Shown one piece after another: positions 9,178 to 16,294 of a stretch of DNA of 64,000 nt. The position numbers were made by a program, and so were the translations under genes. A model generated the notes under the pieces. That model had not been told where the DNA came from. It ran no database searches and saw only the letters and a list, made by a program, of their open reading frames with translations. How positions within the stretch are numbered: position 1 is the first letter of the stretch; each line of letters starts with the position of its first letter. This stretch comes from Bacillus sp. 2B10 (GTDB taxonomy: Bacteria; Pseudomonadota; Alphaproteobacteria; Sphingomonadales; Sphingomonadaceae): NCBI GenBank assembly GCA_003946805.1, contig RPSH01000006.1, positions 62,001-126,000 on the forward strand, given 5' to 3'.

Positions 9178-9308
9178 CCTCTCCGGCACGGGGAGGGAGA
9201 CCATCCGCAGGATGGTGGAGGGGGATCTCGCCGATCGCAGCAGTTGCGGTGGAGGAAGCCCCCCTCCACCACCGCTTCGCGGCGGTCCCCCTCCCCGTGT
9301 CGGGGAGG
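9178..9308. repeat. REP/BIME-like inverted repeat pair between nirD and nasA
   Basis: Two imperfect copies of a GC-rich element face each other. Copy one (about 9178-9226) begins CCTCTCCGGCACGGGGAGGG; copy two (about 9259-9308) ends CCTCCCCGTGTCGGGGAGG on the plus strand. The copies can pair across the interval, and each also has an internal hairpin (CCATCC-GC-AGGATGG in the first). The element fills the gap between two genes expected to share a transcript. It could therefore stabilise upstream nirBD mRNA or lower nasA expression. It is non-coding. Confidence 0.75.
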
Positions 9309-9312
9309 ATAT

Positions 9313-9666
9313 TCACGCTGCAGCCTGCAAGGTCGAGGCGCGGCAGATCAGCACCCGCCCGCCGCTGACCTTCACCGGCACCGTCGGGGTGCAACCCCGA
9401 TCCTCGCCGAGCGCCTCACCGGTCGACAGGCTGATCCGCCAGTTGTGCAGCGGGCACGCCACCGCACCGCCATGGACGATCCCCTGGCTCAACTTGCCAT
9501 GCTTGTGCGGGCAACGGTCGCGCAGCGCGAACACCTTCCCCTCGCCGGTACGGAACACCGCGATGTCGTCGCCACCATCGACCTGCACCGTCCGGCTGCC
9601 GCGTAGCGGTATCTCCTCGACCCAGCCGATATCGAGCCATTCGCCCGCCAGAAGATTGAGGGTCAT
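9313..9666 (-). CDS. nirD: Nitrite reductase (NADH) small subunit NirD, Rieske type
   Basis: NirD partners NirB in the cytoplasmic NADH-dependent reduction of nitrite to ammonium. The 117-residue product has a Rieske fold with both ligand pairs present: C-x-H in CPHKHGKLSQG and C-x2-H in CPLHNW. Several enterobacterial NirD proteins have lost these residues, so this copy probably carries a real [2Fe-2S] cluster. The start overlaps the nirB stop by 4 bp (ATGA). A frame reading through from nirB is a shadow. Confidence 0.92.
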   Translation of the reverse strand: MTLNLLAGEWLDIGWVEEIPLRGSRTVQVDGGDDIAVFRTGEGKVFALRDRCPHKHGKLSQGIVHGGAVACPLHNWRISLSTGEALGEDRGCTPTVPVKVSGGRVLICRASTLQAAA

Positions 9667-12158
9667 GCGATTTCTCCCACAGGCTGGAAGCGCGCCATCG
9701 GCGCATGGTGTTCGCGTTCCGCACCGGCGACGCGCGCCGCCCACGGATCGTCCTGACAGAATTGCTGCGAGAACCGGAAGCGTGCCGCCAGCGCGGCGCG
9801 TTCGTCGGCATCGGGCAGCAGCCGCGACTGGACATGGGCCAGCCCGACCCGCTCGATCCACGGCGCGGTGCGCTCCAGATAGCGCGCCTCCTCGCGGTAG
9901 AGCTGGATGAAGGCGGCGCACATCTCCATCACCTCCGCCTCGGTCGCGACCTTGCACAGCAGGTCGGTGGCGCGGACCTTGATCCCGCCATTGCCGCCGA
10001 CGTGCAGTTCGTAGCCGCTGTCGACGCAGACGATGCCGAAGTCCTTGATCGTCGCCTCGGCGCAGTTGCGGGGGCAGCCCGACACCGCGATCTTGAACTT
10101 GTGCGGCATCCACGATCCCCACGTGGCACGCTCGATCCTGACGCCCAGCCCGGTCGAATCCTGCGTGCCGAAACGGCACCATTCGCTGCCGACGCAGGTC
10201 TTCACCGTCCGCAGCGACTTGCCATAGGCGTGACCCGAGACCATCCCGGCGGCGTTCAGGTCGGCCCAGACGGCGGGCAGATCCTCCTTCCTGATCCCAA
10301 AGATGTCGAGCCGCTGGCCGCCGGTGACCTTGACCATCGGCGCATCGAACTTCTCGACCACGTCGGCGATCGCGCGCAGCTCCTTCGGGCTGGTGATCCC
10401 GCCCCACATCCGCGGGACGACCGAATAGGTACCGTCCTTCTGGATGTTGGCATGCATCCGCTCGTTGACGAAGCGGCTCTGCTGGTCGTCGACGTAATCG
10501 CCCGGCAAGGCGCACAGCAGATAGTAGTTGAGCGCCGGGCGGCACGACGAACATCCGTCCGGCGTCGACCAGTGCAGCCTGTGCATCACTTCGGGGATCG
10601 CGCGCATCCCCTGCGCGACGATCTCCCGCCGGACGTCGTCGTGGCCGAAGCTCGTGCATTTGCATATCGTCTTCGGCCCGGCCTCGACCTCGCCGCCGAG
10701 CCGCAGCGCGAGCAGGCTTTCGACGATGCCGGTGCACGAGCCGCAGCTCGCCGACGCCTTGCAGCCCGAGCGGACCGCGTCGAGGCTGTGCGCCCCGCCA
10801 TCGATGCACGCCAGCACCTTGCCCTTGGTGACGCCGTTGCAGCCGCAGATTTCCGCTCCGTCGGAAAGCGCCGCAACGGCCGCCCTAGGGTCCGCCTGCC
10901 CCCCTCCCGAGGCGAAGGCCTGGCCGAAGATCAGCGCATCGCGGATGTCCGCGACGCTCTCGCCGCGCCTGAGCAGGTCGAAATACCAGTTTCCGTCGGC
11001 GGTATCGCCATAGAGGACCGCGCCGACGATCCGGTCGCCCTTCACCACGACGCGCTTGTAGATGCCGCGGCTGGCATCGCGCAGCACGATGTCCTCCGCC
11101 CCGTCGCCGCCCGAAAAGTCGCCGGCGGAAAACACGTCCAGCCCGGCGACCTTCAGCTTGGTCGAGGTCGGCGCGGGACGATAGCCGGTCGGCGCCTCGA
11201 CCAGTCCGTCGGCCAGCGCGCGGCACATGTCCCATAGCGGCGCGACGAGGCCGTAGACCTGCCCGTCATGCTCGACGCATTCGCCGACCGCGAGGACATG
11301 CGGATCACTGGTGACCATATGGTCGTCGATCTGGATGCCGCGACCCACGGCGAGCCCAGCCTCCCGGGCCAGCGCGACCGAGGGGCGGATGCCGACCGCC
11401 ATGACCACGAGGTCGGCGGGAATGTCGGTCCCGTCCTTGAGCCGGACCGCCTGTACCCGCCCGTCGCCGACGATCTCGGCGGTGTCGGCGCCGCACAGGA
11501 TCGTCTGCCCGCGTGCCTCCAGCGCGGTCTTGAGCAGCCAGCCCGCCGCCTCGTCCAGCTGCCGTTCCATCAGCGTCGGCATGATGTGCAGCACGGTGAC
11601 GTTCATGCCGCGCAGCGACAGGCCGTGCGCCGCCTCCAGCCCGAGCAGCCCGCCACCGATCACGACCGCGCTGCCGCCCCCCTTCGATCGACCGGCTTCG
11701 GCCGCCGCCAGCATATGCTCGACATCCTGCATGTCGCGGAAGCTGACGACGCCGGGCAGGTCCTTGCCCGGCACCGGGATGATGAACGGGTCGGAACCGG
11801 TGGCGATCAGCAGCCGGTCATAGGCCAGCGTCAGCCCGCTGCGGCTGGTCACGGTCCGCGCCGCCCGGTCGATCGCGATGACCGGGTCGCCGCTCAACAG
11901 CGCGATGCCGTTGTCGGCGTACCAGTCGAGCCCGTTGATGACGATCTCGTCGAACGTCTTTTCGCCCGCCAGCACCGGCGACAGCATGATCCGGTTGTAG
12001 TTCACCAGCGGTTCGGCACCGAAGATCGTCACGCGGTAGCGTGTCGGATCGCGGGCCAGCAACTCCTCGACTGCGCGACAGCCGGCCATGCCGTTGCCGA
12101 TCACGATCAGGTGCTCGCGGGTGTCGCCGTCCGGCGCGTGGATAGGTTCCTGTTTCAT
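9663..12158 (-). CDS. nirB: Nitrite reductase (NADH) large subunit NirB
   Basis: NirB carries FAD, [2Fe-2S], [4Fe-4S] and siroheme and performs six-electron nitrite reduction. The order is an N-terminal pyridine nucleotide-disulfide oxidoreductase region (HLIVIGNGMAGCRAVEEL, with a second nucleotide site VVIGGGLLGLEAA), BFD-like cysteine clusters (CGCNGVTKG, CGSCTG, CKCTSFGHDD, CSSCRP) and the siroheme/[4Fe-4S] ligands C-x5-C in CVGSEWC and C-x3-C in GCPRNC. The product is about 831 residues, the family size. ATG at 12158 is preferred over the ATG at 12164 because the AAGGA ribosome site is then correctly spaced. It lies 18 bp after narK and overlaps nirD. Confidence 0.95.
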   Translation of the reverse strand: MKQEPIHAPDGDTREHLIVIGNGMAGCRAVEELLARDPTRYRVTIFGAEPLVNYNRIMLSPVLAGEKTFDEIVINGLDWYADNGIALLSGDPVIAIDRAARTVTSRSGLTLAYDRLLIATGSDPFIIPVPGKDLPGVVSFRDMQDVEHMLAAAEAGRSKGGGSAVVIGGGLLGLEAAHGLSLRGMNVTVLHIMPTLMERQLDEAAGWLLKTALEARGQTILCGADTAEIVGDGRVQAVRLKDGTDIPADLVVMAVGIRPSVALAREAGLAVGRGIQIDDHMVTSDPHVLAVGECVEHDGQVYGLVAPLWDMCRALADGLVEAPTGYRPAPTSTKLKVAGLDVFSAGDFSGGDGAEDIVLRDASRGIYKRVVVKGDRIVGAVLYGDTADGNWYFDLLRRGESVADIRDALIFGQAFASGGGQADPRAAVAALSDGAEICGCNGVTKGKVLACIDGGAHSLDAVRSGCKASASCGSCTGIVESLLALRLGGEVEAGPKTICKCTSFGHDDVRREIVAQGMRAIPEVMHRLHWSTPDGCSSCRPALNYYLLCALPGDYVDDQQSRFVNERMHANIQKDGTYSVVPRMWGGITSPKELRAIADVVEKFDAPMVKVTGGQRLDIFGIRKEDLPAVWADLNAAGMVSGHAYGKSLRTVKTCVGSEWCRFGTQDSTGLGVRIERATWGSWMPHKFKIAVSGCPRNCAEATIKDFGIVCVDSGYELHVGGNGGIKVRATDLLCKVATEAEVMEMCAAFIQLYREEARYLERTAPWIERVGLAHVQSRLLPDADERAALAARFRFSQQFCQDDPWAARVAGAEREHHAPMARFQPVGEIA

Positions 12159-12176
12159 CGTCATATCCTTCGCAGG

Positions 12177-13415
12177 TCAGATCCGCACGCCGTCGGCCGC
12201 GCCCCAGCTGCGCCGCCACTGGCCCTTGACCAGCAGCAGCCCGGCAAAGGCGATGAGCGCGAGCGTGGCGAAGATCAGGAAGCCCGGGGCGAAGCTGCCG
12301 GTCCATTGCTTGGCGATGCCGAGCGAGGAGGCGAGGGTGAAGCCCCCCACCCCGCCGGCCATGCCGACCAGCCCGGTCATCACCCCGATTTCGGCGGCGA
12401 AACGCTGCGGCACCAGCTGGAACACCGCGCCGTTGCCGACGCCCAGCGCCAGCATCGCCGCGACGAACAGCGCCAGCGCAACCTCCATCGTATCCGCGCT
12501 CGCCACCCCGGCCAGCGCGGCGGCGGCGGCAAGGAACACGACCGTCAGCGCCTTCACGCCCCCGACCCTGTCGGCCAGCGCGCCACCCATCGGCCGCACC
12601 AGCGACCCGGCGAACACGCAGGCGGCGGTGGCGTAGCCGGCATGGATCGTCGACAGCCCGAACCGGTCGGTGAAATAGATCGGCAGGCTGGCGGCAAGCC
12701 CGACGAACCCGCCGAAGGTGACGGCATAGAAGCCCATCAGCCACCACGCGTCGGCCTCTCGCAGCGGCATCAGATATTCCATCAGCCGCTTGGGCGCCGG
12801 CGCGTCCGGCGCGTCCTTCGCCATCGCCATGTACACGAAGAAGACGAGGGTCAGCGGGATGCACGCCAGCCCCAGCACCGCGTTCCACCCGAACAGCTTG
12901 GCGAGCACCGGCGCGAACAGCGCGGCGAGAACCGTGCCCGAATTGCCCATGCCGGCAAGACCCATCGCCTTGCCCTGATGCTCGGGCGGATACCAGCGGC
13001 TGGCGAGCGGCAGGGCAATCGCGAACGATGCCCCGGCAAAGCCGAGGATGACGCCCAGCGCGAGCGTGCCGGCAAAGCTGGTGACGCCCATTGCCCATGC
13101 GATGGCCAGACCGACGATGACGATGATCTGGCTGATCGCGCCCGAGCGCTTCGGCCCGATCCGGTCGACCAGCAGCCCGTTGACCACGCGCAGCACCGCG
13201 CCGGCCAGCGTCGGCACCGCGACCATCAGCCCCTTCTGCGCCGGGGTCAGCCCCAGCGTCGCGGCGATGTCGGGTGCCAGCGGACCCAGCAGCACCCACA
13301 CCATGAAGGCAAGGTCGAAATACAGGAACGCCGCGATCAGCGTGGGACTGTGCCCGCTGCTCCAGAAGCTGTCGGGTGCCGTATCCTTCGTCTCTTGCCA
13401 GAACGTCGTCGCCAT
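12177..13415 (-). CDS. narK: Nitrate/nitrite transporter, major facilitator superfamily (NarK/NasA type)
   Basis: This 412-residue protein has twelve likely transmembrane segments. It resembles nitrate/nitrite porters, with GMGNSGTVLAALFAP and GNGAVFQLVPQRF corresponding to the Gly-rich nitrate signature helices 5 and 11. It would import nitrate across the inner membrane for the reductases encoded downstream. A GGGAGG ribosome site precedes ATG 13415. It is the first gene after a 250-bp leader holding two hexaloop hairpins and a terminator, so its expression and that of nirBD-nasA-cobA should depend on readthrough. Subtype (nitrate/proton symport or nitrite exchange) cannot be told from sequence alone. 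Confidence 0.92.
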   Translation of the reverse strand: MATTFWQETKDTAPDSFWSSGHSPTLIAAFLYFDLAFMVWVLLGPLAPDIAATLGLTPAQKGLMVAVPTLAGAVLRVVNGLLVDRIGPKRSGAISQIIVIVGLAIAWAMGVTSFAGTLALGVILGFAGASFAIALPLASRWYPPEHQGKAMGLAGMGNSGTVLAALFAPVLAKLFGWNAVLGLACIPLTLVFFVYMAMAKDAPDAPAPKRLMEYLMPLREADAWWLMGFYAVTFGGFVGLAASLPIYFTDRFGLSTIHAGYATAACVFAGSLVRPMGGALADRVGGVKALTVVFLAAAAALAGVASADTMEVALALFVAAMLALGVGNGAVFQLVPQRFAAEIGVMTGLVGMAGGVGGFTLASSLGIAKQWTGSFAPGFLIFATLALIAFAGLLLVKGQWRRSWGAADGVRI

Positions 13416-13439
13416 TCCTGCCTCCCTGAGCCGGAAATG

Positions 13440-13487
13440 AAAAAAGCCGCCAGGACGGCGACCCTGTCGGGTGCGTCCTGGCGGCTT
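13440..13487 (-). terminator. Intrinsic terminator in the nas operon leader
   Basis: On the minus strand a 13-bp GC-rich stem (AAGCCGCCAGGAC pairing with GTCCTGGCGGCTT) with an 18-nt loop is followed by a run of T residues ending at 13440. It lies 25 bp before the narK start and downstream of the two hexaloop hairpins, so it should stop transcription unless antiterminated. Confidence 0.9.
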
Positions 13488-13504
13488 CGTTGCCTGTTCG
13501 GAGT

Positions 13505-13593
13505 GCCGGGCGCTGCCCGGCTATCCGCGGTGCATCCTCCCCGGCGTTGGAGAGTGTCGCGCCGTTATTTCATGCCCGACTCCATTGCCGGGC
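13505..13593 (-). ncRNA. ANTAR-type two-hexaloop antitermination leader RNA of the nas operon
   Basis: Reading the minus strand, hairpin P1 (13593-13574) has arms GCCCGGC and GTCGGGC with loop AATGGA. Hairpin P2 (13554-13537) has arms CTCTCC and GGGGAG with loop AACGCC. Both loops are hexanucleotides with A at position 1 and G at position 4, the known recognition features of ANTAR proteins. A 19-nt linker separates them, and a further GC hairpin (13521-13505) lies before the terminator at 13487-13440. NasT, encoded just upstream on the same strand, is an ANTAR protein and the obvious ligand. Binding would favour readthrough into narK. No convincing sigma-54 or sigma-70 promoter could be fixed in 13594-13664. 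Confidence 0.85.
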
Positions 13594-13664
13594 TGATGCA
13601 AAGCTGCCCTATCCGGGCCGTTCGCACAAGCACCTTTCGCAACCGCAGCAAATTTGCCGTAGGA

Positions 13665-14876
13665 TCATGGCATTGTCGCGAGATAGCCCGCAATGTCGTC
13701 GGGATCGAACGAACGCCCGTCGAAGAAACGGTCGTTGCCCAGCATCAGTCTGCCCTGCGTCGATCCGGCGCCGATCGGCGCGCCCAGCGCCCCCTCCAGC
13801 TTGGACGACGCCCCCGGCAACACGGCACCCGATCCGGCCAGCGCCGCGCGGTACAGGTCGGGGCGGAAGGTCGCGGCGGCGATCGCCGCGTCGTTCGCGT
13901 CGTACGCGCGCCCGTCCCACCGCGTCATCTGCGCATACAGCCATGCCGCCTGGCTGCGCCACGGGAAGTTCGCCGCCTCGCGGTGCTGGAACATGAAGTC
14001 GGGATAGTGGATCGGCGTGCCGCCGGACACCAGCCGGATGCGGTCGGTGATCGCGCGCTGGATCGCGTCGGGCGACGCGTCGAGATAGCGGGGCTGCGCG
14101 AGGATCGCCGCGCTGGCATCCGCCGTATCGGGGCGGACGAAATGCTCGGCGGCGGCATGCAGCGCGCGGATGAGGCGAAGCGTGGCGTCACCGCGATCCT
14201 CGGCGATATCGGCGCGCATCGCCAGCACCTTTTCGACGCCGCGCCGCCAGATCTGGGCGGTCGCCAGCGCGATCCGCCCGACGCCGCGATCGACCGCGAT
14301 CGAGTTCCACGGCTCGCCGACGCAGATGCCGTCGACCTCGCCCGCCGCCAGCGCGTCGGCGGCGAAGGTCGGACTGGTCACCACGATCTCGACGTCATCA
14401 TCCGGGCGGATGCCGACCCCGGCCAGCCAGTAGCGCAGCATATAGTTGTGGCTGGAATAGCGATGGACCACGCCGAAGCGCAGCCGCCTGCCCTCCGCCG
14501 CCCGCGCAGCCGCCACCGCGCGCAGGGTCGCCCCGACCCGGTAGGGATCGCCCAGCGTATCGCCCAGGCCGCAGGCATCGCCCAGCGCCGTCGAAAAGGT
14601 GATGGCGTTGCCGTTCAGCCCCAGCACGAACGGCACCGCCATCGGCGTCGCGGGCCGGTCTCGTCCCAGCGCCGTCGCGATGGCGAGCGGCGCGACCATA
14701 TGCGCCATGTCGGTATGGCCATAAAGCAGCCGGTCGCGCACCGTCGCCCAAGTGACGTCGCGCACGAGGTCGAGCGACAGCCCTTCCGCCTCGGCAAAGC
14801 CCAGTTCGTGCGCGAGGATCGGCAGCGCCGCGTCGACCAGCGGCAGGAACCCGATGCGCAGGCGTTCGGTGCTCAT
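13665..14876 (-). CDS. nasS: Nitrate sensor NasS (cytoplasmic NrtA-like binding protein)
   Basis: NasS resembles the periplasmic nitrate-binding protein NrtA but has no signal peptide here (start MSTERLRIGFLPLVDAALP), so it acts in the cytoplasm. In characterised systems NasS binds NasT and keeps it inactive until nitrate or nitrite is bound. The 403-residue product has the expected length. ATG at 14876 overlaps the nasT stop by 4 bp (ATGA), consistent with stoichiometric production of a sensor-regulator pair. It ends 250 bp before narK, with the ANTAR leader between. Confidence 0.9.
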   Translation of the reverse strand: MSTERLRIGFLPLVDAALPILAHELGFAEAEGLSLDLVRDVTWATVRDRLLYGHTDMAHMVAPLAIATALGRDRPATPMAVPFVLGLNGNAITFSTALGDACGLGDTLGDPYRVGATLRAVAAARAAEGRRLRFGVVHRYSSHNYMLRYWLAGVGIRPDDDVEIVVTSPTFAADALAAGEVDGICVGEPWNSIAVDRGVGRIALATAQIWRRGVEKVLAMRADIAEDRGDATLRLIRALHAAAEHFVRPDTADASAAILAQPRYLDASPDAIQRAITDRIRLVSGGTPIHYPDFMFQHREAANFPWRSQAAWLYAQMTRWDGRAYDANDAAIAAATFRPDLYRAALAGSGAVLPGASSKLEGALGAPIGAGSTQGRLMLGNDRFFDGRSFDPDDIAGYLATMP

Positions 14877-15454
14877 GCCAGGTCCCCCATCACCGCGTCG
14901 CTCGTCACGATCGCGTTTGCGACCTCCGCGATCCGCTGGTTCGATTGCATCGCGTGGCGGCGCAGCAGCGCATAGGCCGCCGGTTCGTCGATCCCGCGCC
15001 GCCGCATCAGGATCGCCTTGGCCTTGTCGATCGTCTGGCGATCGCTCAGCGCCGTGCGCGCCTCGGCCAGTTCGGCCTGCAACCGCGAGAACGCCTGGAA
15101 CCGGCGGATCGCGACATCGAGCACCGGCTTGATCCGCTGCTTGGCGAGGCCGTCGACGACATAGGCCGACACGCCGGCATCGACCGCCGCCAGCGCGGAC
15201 TCCGCGTCCGACTGGTCGACGAACATCGCGATCGGCCGGTCGAGCGCGCGCGACATGGCGAAGAAATCCTCCAGCAGGTCGCGGCTGGGATTTTCGAGGT
15301 TGATGAGCACGACTTCGGGCGCGCACGCCTCGATCTGGCGCGCCAGCGGGCCTCCCGGATCGATCACGACCTGATCGGTAAGGCCCGCCTCGCGCAGTCC
15401 TTCGGCGATGATGGCCGCGCGCGTGGTGCTGGTGTCGATGATCGCGATCCTCAC
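14873..15454 (-). CDS. nasT: Antitermination regulator NasT (pseudo-receiver plus ANTAR RNA-binding domain)
   Basis: The 193-residue product has a response-regulator-like N-terminal domain (about residues 1-115) and a C-terminal ANTAR domain (about residues 125-185) with the family pattern A-x3-LM-x3-G-x2-E-x2-AY-x2-LR-x2-AM. ANTAR proteins bind paired hexaloop hairpins and block terminator formation; such a leader occurs 1.3 kb downstream. At the usual phosphoacceptor position the sequence reads LINLENP, so Asn-52 replaces aspartate, suggesting control by NasS rather than phosphorylation. The start is GTG at 15454 because the next in-frame ATG upstream would add an Arg-rich stretch with no homology to the family. 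Confidence 0.9.
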   Translation of the reverse strand: MRIAIIDTSTTRAAIIAEGLREAGLTDQVVIDPGGPLARQIEACAPEVVLINLENPSRDLLEDFFAMSRALDRPIAMFVDQSDAESALAAVDAGVSAYVVDGLAKQRIKPVLDVAIRRFQAFSRLQAELAEARTALSDRQTIDKAKAILMRRRGIDEPAAYALLRRHAMQSNQRIAEVANAIVTSDAVMGDLA

Positions 15455-15546
15455 GAACCAGTCGCCTACAACCGATCGCGCGCGACAGCCAGCCCCCCTT
15501 CTCGTATAGCGTCGCGCGACCTCCTTCTTCAGCCAAGAACCGATCC

Positions 15547-16125
15547 ATGCCCGGCGACACCGAAATCGAAACCATGTTGCTGGGGCCGCTGGTGCCCGGG
15601 CGGACATGCGGCGAGTGTACGGTGTGCTGCACCGTGTTGACGGTGAACTCGCCCGATTTCGCCAAGCCGGCCGGTGTGCCGTGCGGGCACCTGACTACGC
15701 AGGGGTGCGGCATCCATGCCGTCCGGCCGACGATCTGCCGCACCTGGTTCTGCGCATGGCGGCGGGTCGCCGCGCTGCCCGATGCCGCCCGCCCAGACCG
15801 GTCGGGGCTGCTGGTATCGATGAACTTCGTCGACCGTCCGGCCAACATGTTCGAAGGCGTGTCGATCCTCGTCCGGCTGCTGCCGGGCAGCGACGCGATC
15901 CGCAGCGGCCTTGCCGCGCGACTGCTCGATACGCTGTGCACGCAGCTGGTGCCCGTGTGGTTCAGCGACGGGGCGGAGAAGATGCTCATGCATCCGGCCG
16001 CCGACGTCGCGAAGGTGGTATTGTCGGGCGCGCCGGCGCCCGGCCATCTCGCCGAAGAGGTCGCCGCGTGGCGCGAACGCTATGCCGTGTTCGACGCCGG
16101 CTCGATGTCACCGACCGCCGGCTGA
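15547..16125 (+). CDS. Cysteine-cluster protein of unknown function, YkgJ-like
   Basis: The 192-residue protein has an N-terminal cluster CGECTVCCT, with further cysteines in CGHLTTQGCGI and ICRTWFCAW. This C-x2-C-x2-CC ... C ... C pattern resembles the YkgJ/UPF0153 zinc- or iron-chelating family, whose function is unsettled. The rest is helical and lacks a signal peptide or membrane segment, so it should be cytoplasmic. It is divergent from nasT across 92 bp. A link to nitrogen metabolism is possible but unproven. Confidence 0.6.
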   Translation: MPGDTEIETMLLGPLVPGRTCGECTVCCTVLTVNSPDFAKPAGVPCGHLTTQGCGIHAVRPTICRTWFCAWRRVAALPDAARPDRSGLLVSMNFVDRPANMFEGVSILVRLLPGSDAIRSGLAARLLDTLCTQLVPVWFSDGAEKMLMHPAADVAKVVLSGAPAPGHLAEEVAAWRERYAVFDAGSMSPTAG

Positions 16126-16209
16126 TCGCTGCAAACGATACCATCCGCGCGGAATGTGTCGTTCGTGCATCAGCGGTTGATAATGTTCACATCCGATCGT
16201 CCGTAACGC

Positions 16210-16248
16210 TTGACACTCCCCCGCACCCCGGATGAGTGAACGTTCTCA
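16210..16248 (+). promoter_or_regulatory. Promoter and GAACGTTC operator ahead of the TonB receptor cluster
   Basis: TTGACA at 16210-16215 is a consensus -35 box. About 17 bp downstream, where the -10 box is expected, lies a palindrome centred between 16241 and 16242 (GTGAACGTTCTC, 16236-16247). A LacI-family repressor bound there would block RNA polymerase. A closely matching palindrome precedes the GH3 gene at 34148-34159. Confidence 0.6.
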
Positions 16249-16261
16249 ATATGCGCACAAA

Positions 16262-16277
16262 ATAGTAGCGCTAACAT
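16262..16277 (+). promoter_or_regulatory. TAGCGCTA palindrome in the TonB receptor leader
   Basis: ATAGTAGCGCTAACAT has a perfect 8-bp core (TAGCGCTA, 16266-16273) with matching outer AT bases. Such AGCGCT-centred boxes are used by LacI-family sugar regulators in Caulobacter and relatives. It lies 18-33 bp before the start codon, so a bound repressor would block elongation. It may be the site of the linked LacI protein at 24087-25142. Confidence 0.5.
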
Positions 16278-16294
16278 GAGTGGGGAGGAAGCAT

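Noticed and set aside
13595..13620. Sigma-54 promoter ahead of the nas leader
   Set aside because: TTTGCAT suggests a -12 element, but no GG doublet stands at the required distance upstream.
11268..14975. Plus-strand open frame of 1235 codons over the nas genes
   Set aside because: It is antisense to nirB, narK and nasS, has an Arg/His/Gly-rich composition typical of reverse frames in GC-rich DNA, and also crosses the leader hairpins.
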